Source: Paraburkholderia sp. BL21I4N1 (GTDB taxonomy: Bacteria > Pseudomonadota > Gammaproteobacteria > Burkholderiales > Burkholderiaceae). From it: 64,000 nt of DNA. The stretch is from assembly GCF_002973525.1 (NCBI RefSeq), contig NZ_PVEN01000010.1, positions 124,001 through 188,000 of the forward strand. The letters run 5' to 3'. Positions 53,089 to 62,163 of the stretch are shown one piece after another. A program made the position numbers and the translations under genes. How positions within the stretch are numbered: the first letter of the stretch is position 1; each line of letters begins with the position of its first letter. The notes under the pieces are model-generated. The model was not told the DNA's origin. It searched no databases and was given only the letters and a program-made list of their open reading frames with translations.

Positions 53089-54597
53089 TCAGTTCGCCGC
53101 GGCGGTCGCGGCGGTGGCCGATGCCGGGGCATCGGTCGGCACCACGAGGCCGGTTTGCGTTGCGTCGAAACCGCCGCCGAGCGCCTTGATGAGGCCGATC
53201 TGCATATCGCGGCGGCGCATTTTCAGGCTGGTGACCGTCTGCTCGGCGGCGAGGCGGTTCTGGTCGGCGGTCAGCACCTGCAACTGCGGCGACAGTCCGG
53301 CCTTGTAGCGGATCACGGCCAGCTGGTACGCCTTGGTCGACGCGTCGAGCGCGCGCTGGGCGTCGCCGGACTGCTGGTCGATCGAACGGATCGACGAGAC
53401 TTGCGTCGCGACGTCCGACAGCGCGCCGATCAGCGTCTGGTTGTAGTTCGCCACGTCCAGGTCGAAATCGGCGAAACGGCCCTTCAACTGCGAGCGCAGC
53501 GCGCCGGCGTCGAAGATCGGCAGATGGATCGCCGGGCCGAGTTGCATCTGACGGCTACCGGATTTGAGGAAGCGGCCCCAGCCGAACGCGTCGAAGCCGA
53601 CGCCGGCCGCGAGATTCACGTCCGGGAAAAATTCGGCCTTGGCTTCCTTCACGTCGTGCATGGCGGCTTCCACTTGCCAGCGCGCGGCGACGATATCCGC
53701 ACGACGCGCGACGAGGTCGGCGGGCAGGTTATCCGGCAGCGCCACCACGTTGCCGCTGGTCAGCACCGGCTGGGCGATCTGCAGACCGCGATCCGGCCCC
53801 TTGCCGAGCAGCGCGCCCAGCTGGTAACGCACCACGGTGATCTGGCCGTCGAGGTCGGTCAAATTCGACTGGCTGGTCGCGATATTGCCGTTCGCGGTCT
53901 GCCGTTCGACATTGGTGTCGAGGCCGGCGGCCACGCGGCCGTTCGTAATGCGGCCGATGTCCTGGCGGTTGGCGATTTCGCGCGCGGCGATGTCGCGGAA
54001 CGCATACAGCTGCGCGAGCTGGTTGTACGAACTCGCCACCGATGCCGCGAGCGTGACGCGCGCCTGCTGCATGTCGGCCTCGGCAGCCTTTTCCTGCGAC
54101 ACGGCCTGGCCGAGGCGCTGGCGATTCTTGCCCCACAGGTCGAGATCCCACGACGCGCTGGCGAGCACGTTGTTCTCGCTATACCAGGTTCCACCGTACG
54201 GAGGCGGGTAGAGCGCGTTCCCCGAGAACAGTTCGCGGGTCCACGAATAGCTGCCGTTGACCTTCGGATAGAGCGCCGAGCGCGAGCTTTCGATATACGA
54301 CGACGCCTTCGCGAGCCGCGCCTGGGCCTGCGCGATCGACGGGCTGCCTTCCAGCGCTTCCGCGATCAGCTTGGGCAACTGCGGGTCGCCGAACTGGTTG
54401 GCCCAATCGAGCGACGGCCACTGGCCGCCCTGGCCCGACAGACTTTGGGAGGACTCGTACTGAGCCGGCGACGAGATCTGCTTGTCGCTTTTCATACCGA
54501 AGTAGTTCGCGCACCCCGTGAGGGCGAGCGCCGTCACCGCGGCGGCGACAGCGGTCCGGCGCGAGAACGCGGACGCGGACAGGGAAAGGGATTTCAT
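53089..54597 (-). CDS. Outer-membrane efflux lipoprotein (NodT/OprM type)
   Basis: A 502-residue TolC-like factor of the NodT lipoprotein subfamily. The signal ends at the lipobox LTGC (about residues 24-27) so the mature protein is acylated. Two homologous helical halves follow, each with the SYNQLAQLYAFRDIAAREIA and VDVATQ/ANYNQTLIGALSDV type repeats that form the trimeric channel. Start 54597 gives the signal sequence; the longer frame to 54681 runs into marR. Encoded between marR and emrA, it should complete the efflux pump. Confidence 0.92.
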   Translation of the reverse strand: MKSLSLSASAFSRRTAVAAAVTALALTGCANYFGMKSDKQISSPAQYESSQSLSGQGGQWPSLDWANQFGDPQLPKLIAEALEGSPSIAQAQARLAKASSYIESSRSALYPKVNGSYSWTRELFSGNALYPPPYGGTWYSENNVLASASWDLDLWGKNRQRLGQAVSQEKAAEADMQQARVTLAASVASSYNQLAQLYAFRDIAAREIANRQDIGRITNGRVAAGLDTNVERQTANGNIATSQSNLTDLDGQITVVRYQLGALLGKGPDRGLQIAQPVLTSGNVVALPDNLPADLVARRADIVAARWQVEAAMHDVKEAKAEFFPDVNLAAGVGFDAFGWGRFLKSGSRQMQLGPAIHLPIFDAGALRSQLKGRFADFDLDVANYNQTLIGALSDVATQVSSIRSIDQQSGDAQRALDASTKAYQLAVIRYKAGLSPQLQVLTADQNRLAAEQTVTSLKMRRRDMQIGLIKALGGGFDATQTGLVVPTDAPASATAATAAAN

Positions 54598-54643
54598 CGC
54601 TCGACTCTTTGAGTGGAATGTAATGATGGACGCTGCAAGCAAT

Positions 54644-55162
54644 CTACTGCGATTTACTGTCGAAATTGCTTGCTGCATCACGGGTTAGTCCCGTTTGTTC
54701 ACCGGAATTGACGAGCACACGGCGCAACATGCTCTTCAGAAAACCGACTTCTTCGGCCGTGAAGCCGTTCAGCAGGTCGTCCAGCACACCGTTGAAAATG
54801 GCCGGCATTTTCGCTGCGATCGCGTGGCCCTCCGGCGTCAGCGCGAGGCGCACCACGCGCCGGTCTTCGTTGCTGCGTACCCGGGTCAGCAGGCCGCGCT
54901 TCTCCAACCGATCGACCAGACGCGTGACGGCGCTTGCGTCGATGCCGTATTCGCGCGCCAGTTCGGCCGCCAGCAGGCACTTGCCGCTCGCCACCATGAA
55001 CAGGATGCTGCCCTGCTGGCTGGTGATGCCCAGTTCGGCCATGCTGCGCTGCGTGATCAGATTCGACATGGTCGATTTCACGCGCGACAGCAGATAACCG
55101 ACGCTTTCGCCGAGCTGATACTGGCTGAGGTCCGGCGTGGGAGTAGGAGAATGCTCCGTCAT
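54644..55162 (-). CDS. MarR-family transcriptional regulator of the efflux operon
   Basis: A 172-residue MarR/EmrR-type repressor. The winged helix reads CLLAAELAREYGIDASAVTR, then DRLEKRGLLTRVRSNEDRRV, the classic DNA-contact wing. It is first in the leftward operon with the outer-membrane factor, emrA and emrB, so it is expected to repress the pump and itself until a drug or phenolic ligand binds. A promoter-like pair lies upstream at 55198-55227, with two TGGTTGAC direct repeats (55182-55189 and 55213-55220) nearby. Confidence 0.93.
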   Translation of the reverse strand: MTEHSPTPTPDLSQYQLGESVGYLLSRVKSTMSNLITQRSMAELGITSQQGSILFMVASGKCLLAAELAREYGIDASAVTRLVDRLEKRGLLTRVRSNEDRRVVRLALTPEGHAIAAKMPAIFNGVLDDLLNGFTAEEVGFLKSMLRRVLVNSGEQTGLTRDAASNFDSKSQ

Positions 55163-55197
55163 GATTCTCGTGCGAATGCAATGGTTGACTAGGCAGG

Positions 55198-55227
55198 AGT
55201 ATAGAGGTCCGTTGGTTGACGCGGCAA
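55198..55227 (-). promoter_or_regulatory. Promoter of the marR-emr operon
   Basis: On the minus strand, TTGCCG (55222-55227) and TATACT (55198-55203) are separated by 18 bp, five of six at -10. Two TGGTTGAC repeats on the plus strand at 55182-55189 and 55213-55220, 31 bp apart, lie in and just beside it and may be regulator sites. Confidence 0.55.
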
Positions 55228-55386
55228 GCGTTATTACAGCTTAGGCAAGGATCCATTACCGCTCAAGGCATGATGCGCGCGGTTTTGCGTAGTGTTGCGC
55301 CGATCGGCGCGGGCAGGGTGATGGGCGCCCGGTTGCGCCAAGGCCTGTCGCGCAATCAGGGAATACGAGATAGCTTCATTTCTGCG

Positions 55387-55395
55387 TGCTATAAT
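55387..55395 (+). promoter_or_regulatory. Extended -10 promoter of typA
   Basis: TGC followed by a perfect TATAAT (55390-55395) forms an extended -10 element; no good -35 is visible. It lies about 113 bases before typA. Confidence 0.6.
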
Positions 55396-55507
55396 GTTGG
55401 GTTCCCAAAAGTGCGCTTTGGGCTTGTCGTGGTTTCGTGGTTTATCTGGCAACCGATAAGTAACCGGCATAAGCAAGCGGCGCACTCCAACTGTCTCCAG
55501 GTTTCCT

Positions 55508-57334
55508 ATGACCCGCGCCCTACGCAACATCGCCATCATTGCCCACGTCGACCACGGTAAGACTACGCTCGTCGACCAACTGCTCCGTCAGACCGCCACG
55601 TTCCGTGACAACCAGCAGGTCGTCGAGCGCGTGATGGACTCGAACGACATCGAAAAAGAACGTGGCATCACGATTCTGTCGAAGAACTGCGCGGTCGAAT
55701 ACGAAGGCACGCACATCAACATCGTCGACACGCCGGGCCACGCCGACTTCGGCGGCGAAGTGGAGCGCGTGCTGTCCATGGTCGACTCGGTGCTGTTGCT
55801 GGTGGACGCGGTCGAAGGCCCGATGCCGCAAACGCGCTTCGTGACCAAGAAAGCGCTGGCGCTCGGCCTCAAGCCGATCGTCGTGATCAATAAGGTCGAC
55901 CGGCCGGGCGCGCGGATCGACTGGGTGATCAACCAGACGTTCGACCTGTTCGACAAGCTGGGCGCAACCGACGAACAACTCGACTTTCCGATCGTCTACG
56001 CGTCGGGCCTGAACGGCTACGCGGGCTTGACCGCCGACGTGCGCGAAGGCGACATGCGTCCGCTGTTCGAGGCCGTGCTGAAGCACGTGCCGGTTCGCCC
56101 GGCCGATCCGGCCGCGCCGCTGCAACTGCAGATCACGTCGCTGGACTATTCGTCGTACGTCGGCCGTATCGGCGTGGGCCGTATCACGCGTGGCACGATC
56201 AAGCCGGGCATGTCGGTCGCCGTTCGTTCGGGCCCCGACGGCGCGATCCTGAACCGCAAGATCAACCAGGTGCTGTCGTTCAAGGGTCTGGAGCGCGTGC
56301 AGGTCGAGTCGGCTGAAGCCGGCGACATCGTGCTGATCAACGGTATCGAGGAAATCGGTATCGGCGTGACCATCTGCGCACCGGAGCAACCGGAAGCGCT
56401 GCCCATGATCACCGTCGACGAACCGACGCTGACCATGAACTTCCTCGTCAATTCGTCGCCGCTGGCCGGCCGCGAAGGCAAGTTCGTCACGAGCCGTCAG
56501 ATTCGTGACCGCCTGATGAAGGAACTGAACCACAACGTCGCGCTGCGCGTGAAGGAAACCGGCGACGAAACCACGTTCGAAGTGGCGGGCCGCGGTGAAC
56601 TGCACCTGACCATTCTGGTGGAAAACATGCGTCGCGAAGGCTATGAGCTGGCCGTGTCGCGTCCGCGCGTGGTGATGCAGGAAATCGACGGCGTGAAGCA
56701 CGAGCCGTACGAAAACCTGACGGTCGACATGGAAGACGGCCACCAGGGCGGCGTGATGGAAGAGCTGGGCCGCCGCAAGGGCGAAATGCTCGACATGGCG
56801 TCGGACGGCCGTGGCCGTACGCGTCTCGAGTACCGTATTTCGGCGCGTGGCCTGATCGGCTTCCAGTCGGAGTTCCTCACGCTCACGCGCGGCACGGGTT
56901 TGATGAGCCACACGTTCGACTCGTATCAGCCCGTCAAGGAAGGCGCGGTCGGCGAGCGTCGCAACGGCGTGCTGATTTCGCAGGACGACGGCGCGGCTGT
57001 CGCGTACGCCCTGTGGAAGCTGCAGGATCGCGGCCGTATGTTCGTGTCGCCGGGCGAGCCGCTGTACGAAGGCATGATCATCGGCATTCACAGCCGTGAC
57101 AACGACCTGGTCGTGAACCCGATCAAGGGCAAGCAGCTGACCAACGTGCGTTCGTCGGGTACCGACGAAGCGGTGCGCCTCGTGCCGCCGATCCAGATGT
57201 CGCTGGAATACGCGGTCGAGTTCATCGACGACGACGAACTGGTCGAAGTCACGCCGCAATCCATCCGTCTGCGCAAGCGTTACCTGAAGGAACACGAGCG
57301 CCGCAGCGCAAGCCGTAAGGGCGCAGTGGACTAA
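55508..57334 (+). CDS. typA: Ribosome-associated GTPase TypA/BipA
   Basis: A 608-residue translational GTPase related to EF-G and LepA, involved in 50S assembly at low temperature and stress responses. G1 is AHVDHGKTTL, switch I IEKERGITI, G3 VDTPGHADF, G4 VINKVDRPGA. C-terminal elements include the BipA-typical RTRLEYRISARGLIGFQSEF and TRGTGLMSHTFD. A GTCTCCAGG site precedes the ATG at 55508, and an extended -10 lies upstream. A hairpin terminator follows at 57390-57419. Confidence 0.97.
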   Translation: MTRALRNIAIIAHVDHGKTTLVDQLLRQTATFRDNQQVVERVMDSNDIEKERGITILSKNCAVEYEGTHINIVDTPGHADFGGEVERVLSMVDSVLLLVDAVEGPMPQTRFVTKKALALGLKPIVVINKVDRPGARIDWVINQTFDLFDKLGATDEQLDFPIVYASGLNGYAGLTADVREGDMRPLFEAVLKHVPVRPADPAAPLQLQITSLDYSSYVGRIGVGRITRGTIKPGMSVAVRSGPDGAILNRKINQVLSFKGLERVQVESAEAGDIVLINGIEEIGIGVTICAPEQPEALPMITVDEPTLTMNFLVNSSPLAGREGKFVTSRQIRDRLMKELNHNVALRVKETGDETTFEVAGRGELHLTILVENMRREGYELAVSRPRVVMQEIDGVKHEPYENLTVDMEDGHQGGVMEELGRRKGEMLDMASDGRGRTRLEYRISARGLIGFQSEFLTLTRGTGLMSHTFDSYQPVKEGAVGERRNGVLISQDDGAAVAYALWKLQDRGRMFVSPGEPLYEGMIIGIHSRDNDLVVNPIKGKQLTNVRSSGTDEAVRLVPPIQMSLEYAVEFIDDDELVEVTPQSIRLRKRYLKEHERRSASRKGAVD

Positions 57335-57389
57335 GCAGCGCAGTGCACTGAGCACGCAGCGAACCGAGCGCAATCCCGCTTCGCTACCA

Positions 57390-57419
57390 GGCAAAAGCCA
57401 CCCTTGGGTGGCTTTTGCC
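57390..57419 (+). terminator. Hairpin terminator after typA
   Basis: A perfect 14-bp stem (57390-57403 with 57406-57419) and a very tight TT loop. TTTT lies inside the stem and GTTT follows, so it is an intrinsic-type terminator without a long tract. Confidence 0.75.
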
Positions 57420-57720
57420 GTTTCTGCGCCCAATGCAACCTGACGCAGTCTGATGCTAGTTGGCAGTCAATTGGCCCCGTTTGCCGCAGAAGACTGTTGT
57501 CCATCCTGAAAGTTGCCCGAAAGCCCCGTCGGAAAAGGCTTGAGCGGCAATCCGTCTGCTATCTGGAGTATCGGTTCTGTGATATGCTCCCCGGGTGCAA
57601 AGTTTTAGGTCCTTCCAAGCAAGACTTGATTCGCGCAATCCGCCAAACGGTCAGGCCGTGTCGCGGAAGGTTCTGTAACCCGCTATTTCTCGAGAAACTC
57701 GAAGAAAGGTGAGCGTAAAA

Positions 57721-60582
57721 ATGATGAAGCAATTCCAGTCGAACTCTTATCTGTTCGGCGGCAATGCTCCGTACGTAGAAGAAATGTACGAAGCGTATCT
57801 CGACAATCCGGCGTCAGTGCCCGAGAACTGGCGCAGCTATTTCGACGCGTTGCAGAATGTTCCTGCATCGGACGGCAGCAATGCCAACGACGTGGCCCAT
57901 GGCCCGATCGTCGAATCGTTTGCTCAACGGGCCAAGGCTAACGCCTTCATCCCGCGCGCGGCAACCGGCGGCGAAGACCTCGCTACCTCCCGCAAGCAAG
58001 TCTATGTGCAGTCCCTCATCGGCGCATACCGCTTCCTCGGCTCGCAATGGGCCAATCTCGATCCCCTGAAGCGCCGCGAACGTCCCGCTATCCCCGAACT
58101 CGAACCCGCGTTCTACGACTTCACCGAAGCCGACCTGGACCAGGAGTTCAGCGCCACGAACCTGTATTTCGGTTTCGAGCGCGCGTCGCTGCGCGAGATC
58201 GTCAAGGCATTGCGTGACACGTACTGCGGCACGATCGGCGCCGAGTACATGTACATCAGCGATCCGGAACAGAAGCGCTGGTGGAAAGAGAAGCTCGAGT
58301 CGATCCGTTCCACGCCGAATTTCTCGAACGACAAGAAAAAGCACATCCTGAATCGTTTGACGGCTGCTGAAGGCCTCGAGCGCTTCCTGCACACCAAGTA
58401 CGTCGGCCAGAAACGCTTCTCGCTCGAAGGCGGCGAAAGCTTCATCGCGTCGATGGACGAAGTCGTGCGTCACGGCGGCGCCAACGGCGTCCAGGAAATC
58501 GTCATCGGCATGGCCCACCGCGGCCGTCTGAACGTGCTGGTCAATACGCTGGGCAAGATGCCGGCGGACCTGTTCGCCGAATTCGAAGGCAAGCACGTCG
58601 ACGACCTGCCGGCTGGCGACGTCAAGTACCACAAGGGTTTCTCGTCGGACGTCTCGACCGAAGGCGGCCCGGTTCACCTGTCGCTCGCGTTCAACCCGTC
58701 GCACCTCGAAATCGTCAACCCGGTGGTCGAAGGTTCGGCGAAGGCCCGTATGGACCGTCGCGGCGACGACAGCGGCCTGCAAGTGCTGCCGGTGCAGATC
58801 CACGGCGACGCGGCTTTCGCAGGCCAGGGCGTCGTGATGGAAACGCTGAACCTCGCGCAAACGCGCGGTTACGGCACGCACGGCACGCTGCACATCGTCA
58901 TCAACAACCAGATCGGCTTCACGACGTCGGACCCGCGCGATTCGCGCTCCACGTTGTACTGCTCGGACGTCGTCAAGATGATCGAAGCGCCGGTGCTGCA
59001 TGTGAACGGCGACGATCCCGAAGCGGTCGTGCTGGCTACGCAGCTGGCCATCGACTTCCGGATGCAGTTCCACAAAGACGTGGTCGTCGACATCGTCTGT
59101 TTCCGCAAGTTGGGTCACAACGAGCAGGACACGCCGGCGGTCACGCAGCCGCTGATGTACAAGACCATCGCCAAGCATCCGGGCACGCGCGCGCTGTACG
59201 CTGAAAAGCTGGTGCAACAAGGCGTGATCACCGCGGAAGAAGGCGACGATTTCGTCAAGGCCTACCGCAAGGCCATGGACGAAGGTCACCACACGGTCGA
59301 CCCGGTCCTGTCGAACTACAAGAGCAAGTACGCGGTGGATTGGGTGCCGTTCCTGAACCGCAAGTGGACCGACGCAGCCGACACGGCCGTGCCGCTCGCG
59401 GAACTGAAGCGCCTCGCCGAACGCATCACCACGGTGCCGGAAAACTTCAAGGTTCACCCGCTGGTCGAGCGCGTTCTCAACGACCGCCGTGCAATGGGTC
59501 GTGGCGAAGCCAAGCTCGACTGGGGCATGGGCGAGCATCTGGCATTCGCGTCGCTGGTCGCGTCCGGCTATGCCGTGCGCCTGACCGGTCAGGACTCGGG
59601 CCGCGGCACGTTCACGCACCGTCACGCGGTGCTGCACGATCAGAACCGCGAACGCTGGAACGACGGCACGTACGTGCCGCTGCAGAACATCGCCGAAGGT
59701 CAGGCGAAGTTCAACGTGATCGACTCGGTGCTGTCGGAAGAAGCGGTGCTGGGCTTCGAATACGGCTACTCGACCGCTGAACCGAATACGTTCGTCGCGT
59801 GGGAAGCGCAGTTCGGCGACTTCGTGAACGGCGCGCAAGTCGTGATCGACCAGTTCATCTCGTCGGGCGAAGTGAAGTGGGGCCGCGTCTCGGGTCTCAC
59901 GATGCTGCTGCCGCACGGTTACGAAGGCCAGGGTCCGGAACACTCGTCGGCACGTATCGAGCGTTTCCTGCAACTGTGCGCGGATCACAACATGCAGGTC
60001 GTTCAACCGACCACGCCGGCGCAGATTTTCCACCTGCTGCGCCGTCAGATGATCCGCCTGTTCCGCAAGCCGCTGATCGTCGCAACGCCGAAGTCGCTGC
60101 TGCGCCACAAGGAAGCCGTTTCGGATCTGTCGGAACTGGCCAAGGGCGCGTTCCAGCCGATCATCGGCGAAGTGGACGAAGCCGTCGACGCGAAGAAGGT
60201 CAAGCGCGTGGTCGCCTGCTCGGGCCGCGTGTACTACGACCTCGTCGCACATCGCCGCGAAGCGAAGCAGTATGACGTCGCCATCATCCGTATCGAACAG
60301 CTCTATCCGTTCGCGCATAAGCAGTTCGAAGCGGAAATGAAGAAGTACGACAACGCGACCGAAGTGGTCTGGGTGCAGGACGAGCCGCAGAATCAAGGCC
60401 CGTGGTTCTACATCGAGCATCACCTGAAGGAAGGCATGAAAGACGGGCAGAAGCTGGCGTACAGCGGCCGTCCGGCTTCGGCCTCGCCGGCAGTCGGCTA
60501 CTACGCGAAGCACTACGAGCAGCAGAAGGCGCTGGTCGAAGGCGCGTTCGGCCGTCTCAAGAGCTCGTCGATCGCTAAATAA
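57721..60582 (+). CDS. odhA: 2-oxoglutarate dehydrogenase E1 component
   Basis: A 953-residue thiamine-diphosphate E1 of the 2-oxoglutarate dehydrogenase complex, converting 2-oxoglutarate to succinyl groups on lipoyl-E2 in the citric-acid cycle. Conserved elements are MAHRGRLNVLVNTLGKMPAD, GDAAFAGQGVVMETLNL, the cofactor-site RKLGHNEQDTPAVTQPLMYK, and LTGQDSGRGTFTHRHAVLHD. The N-terminal MMKQFQ...YLFGGNAPYVEEMY is the E2-binding region. I start at ATG 57721 with AAAGGTGAGC upstream; the GTG at 57709 is possible but less likely. First gene of odhA-odhB-lpdA. The synonym sucA is equally used. Confidence 0.96.
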   Translation: MMKQFQSNSYLFGGNAPYVEEMYEAYLDNPASVPENWRSYFDALQNVPASDGSNANDVAHGPIVESFAQRAKANAFIPRAATGGEDLATSRKQVYVQSLIGAYRFLGSQWANLDPLKRRERPAIPELEPAFYDFTEADLDQEFSATNLYFGFERASLREIVKALRDTYCGTIGAEYMYISDPEQKRWWKEKLESIRSTPNFSNDKKKHILNRLTAAEGLERFLHTKYVGQKRFSLEGGESFIASMDEVVRHGGANGVQEIVIGMAHRGRLNVLVNTLGKMPADLFAEFEGKHVDDLPAGDVKYHKGFSSDVSTEGGPVHLSLAFNPSHLEIVNPVVEGSAKARMDRRGDDSGLQVLPVQIHGDAAFAGQGVVMETLNLAQTRGYGTHGTLHIVINNQIGFTTSDPRDSRSTLYCSDVVKMIEAPVLHVNGDDPEAVVLATQLAIDFRMQFHKDVVVDIVCFRKLGHNEQDTPAVTQPLMYKTIAKHPGTRALYAEKLVQQGVITAEEGDDFVKAYRKAMDEGHHTVDPVLSNYKSKYAVDWVPFLNRKWTDAADTAVPLAELKRLAERITTVPENFKVHPLVERVLNDRRAMGRGEAKLDWGMGEHLAFASLVASGYAVRLTGQDSGRGTFTHRHAVLHDQNRERWNDGTYVPLQNIAEGQAKFNVIDSVLSEEAVLGFEYGYSTAEPNTFVAWEAQFGDFVNGAQVVIDQFISSGEVKWGRVSGLTMLLPHGYEGQGPEHSSARIERFLQLCADHNMQVVQPTTPAQIFHLLRRQMIRLFRKPLIVATPKSLLRHKEAVSDLSELAKGAFQPIIGEVDEAVDAKKVKRVVACSGRVYYDLVAHRREAKQYDVAIIRIEQLYPFAHKQFEAEMKKYDNATEVVWVQDEPQNQGPWFYIEHHLKEGMKDGQKLAYSGRPASASPAVGYYAKHYEQQKALVEGAFGRLKSSSIAK

Positions 60583-60598
60583 GCAAAAACAGACGAAC

Positions 60599-60623
60599 CG
60601 GGAAAGCGCCGTGCGCTTTCCCG
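60599..60623. other. Intercistronic hairpin between odhA and odhB
   Basis: An 11-bp perfect stem (60599-60609 with 60613-60623) around CGT, without a T tract, just after the odhA stop. It may stabilise the odhA message or partly reduce readthrough into odhB; it is not a standard terminator. Confidence 0.6.
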
Positions 60624-60739
60624 TGCCGCCCTCACTGGACTAACCAGGGTTCATCACCAGGTTCACAAACGGCAGGCATGGTTCGCAGGCGGTCGTCGTT
60701 CACCGCGCCGTCACCCGATACGTATTCAGGATATTCATA

Positions 60740-62017
60740 ATGGCTATTGTTGAAGTCAAGGTTCCCCAGCTGTCCGAGTCGGTCTCGGAAGCCACGATGC
60801 TGCAGTGGAAGAAGAAGCCCGGCGAGGCTGTCGCGATCGACGAAATTCTCATCGAAATCGAGACCGACAAGGTCGTGCTCGAAGTGCCGGCACCCGCGGC
60901 CGGCGTGCTCGCGCAAATCATCTCGAACGACGGCGACATCGTCGCCGCCGACCAGGTGATCGCGAAGATCGACACCGAAGGCAAGGCTGGCGCCGCCGCC
61001 GTCGAAGCCGAAGTGAAGCCGGCTCCGGTCGCTGAGCCGGCACAAGCCGCTGCTCCGGCCGCGCAGGCCGCATCCGCAACGGGTGCGAACACCGCGGCTT
61101 CGCCGGCTGCCGGCAAGCTGATGGCCGAGAAGGGTCTGGCGGCGGGCGACGTCGCCGGCACGGGCCGTGACGGCCGCATCACCAAGGGCGACGTGCTGAG
61201 CGCGGGCGCCCCGGCGGCCAAGGCCGCACCGGCTCCGGCCGCTGCCGCACCGAAGGCGGCCAAGCCGTCGCTGCCGGAAGTCAAGGGCCCGGCCTCGGCC
61301 GACCAGTGGCTGAAGGACCGTCCGGAACAACGCGTGCCGATGTCGCGTCTGCGTGCGCGTATCGCCGAACGTCTGCTCGAGTCGCAGCAGACCAACGCCA
61401 TCCTGACCACGTTCAACGAAGTGAACATGGCCCCGGTCATGGACCTGCGCAACAAGTACAAAGACAAGTTCGAAAAAGAACACGGCGTGAAGCTGGGTTT
61501 CATGTCGTTCTTCGTCAAGGCGGCGGTTCACGCGCTGAAGAAGTACCCGCTGGTGAACGCGTCGATCGACGGTAACGACATCGTCTATCACGGCTACTTC
61601 GACATTGGTATCGCGGTCGGTTCGCCGCGCGGCCTGGTGGTGCCGATCCTGCGCAATGCGGATCAGCTGAGCCTCGCGGAAATCGAGAAGAAGATCGCCG
61701 AATTCGGTCAGAAAGCGAAAGACGGCAAGCTGTCGATCGACGAAATGACTGGCGGTACGTTCTCGATCTCGAACGGTGGTGTGTTCGGTTCGATGCTGTC
61801 GACCCCGATCATCAACCCGCCGCAATCCGCGATTCTCGGCGTGCACGCCACCAAGGAACGCGCTGTGGTTGAAAACGGCCAGATCGTGATCCGCCCGATG
61901 AACTACCTGGCGCTGTCGTACGACCACCGCATCATCGACGGTCGCGAAGCGGTGCTGTCGCTGGTGGCCATGAAAGACGCGCTGGAAGATCCGGCGCGTC
62001 TGTTGCTCGACCTGTAA
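60740..62017 (+). CDS. odhB: Dihydrolipoamide succinyltransferase E2 component
   Basis: A 425-residue E2 with a single lipoyl domain (residues 1-80, lipoyl-lysine in IEIETDKVVLEVPAP), an Ala/Pro-rich linker, a peripheral-subunit-binding domain (about 115-155, MAEKGLAAGDVAGTGRDGR), and the catalytic domain. The active-site His and Asp lie in LSYDHRIIDGREAV near the C-terminus. It transfers succinyl groups to CoA and forms the core of the complex. Preceded by an intercistronic hairpin, followed by lpdA. Also called sucB. Confidence 0.97.
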   Translation: MAIVEVKVPQLSESVSEATMLQWKKKPGEAVAIDEILIEIETDKVVLEVPAPAAGVLAQIISNDGDIVAADQVIAKIDTEGKAGAAAVEAEVKPAPVAEPAQAAAPAAQAASATGANTAASPAAGKLMAEKGLAAGDVAGTGRDGRITKGDVLSAGAPAAKAAPAPAAAAPKAAKPSLPEVKGPASADQWLKDRPEQRVPMSRLRARIAERLLESQQTNAILTTFNEVNMAPVMDLRNKYKDKFEKEHGVKLGFMSFFVKAAVHALKKYPLVNASIDGNDIVYHGYFDIGIAVGSPRGLVVPILRNADQLSLAEIEKKIAEFGQKAKDGKLSIDEMTGGTFSISNGGVFGSMLSTPIINPPQSAILGVHATKERAVVENGQIVIRPMNYLALSYDHRIIDGREAVLSLVAMKDALEDPARLLLDL

Positions 62018-62163
62018 GCACCCGTCGGGTTGGGCCGGCGTCGGCTTGTCATCGCGCAAGTCGACGCCATATAAGCACTACGTCTTTCCAGCATTCCGCA
62101 GCACAGGAACGCCGCGCGCCTCGAAGCGTGGCCGCGCGCCGTTCCGCCATCAAAAGGATTGTC

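Noticed and set aside
55520..57433. A 637-residue minus-strand frame opposite typA
   Set aside because: A shadow of typA, with typical low-complexity His/Arg/Val composition.
57814..60513. An 899-residue minus-strand frame opposite odhA
   Set aside because: A shadow of the strongly biased odhA codons; no ribosome-binding site and no family.
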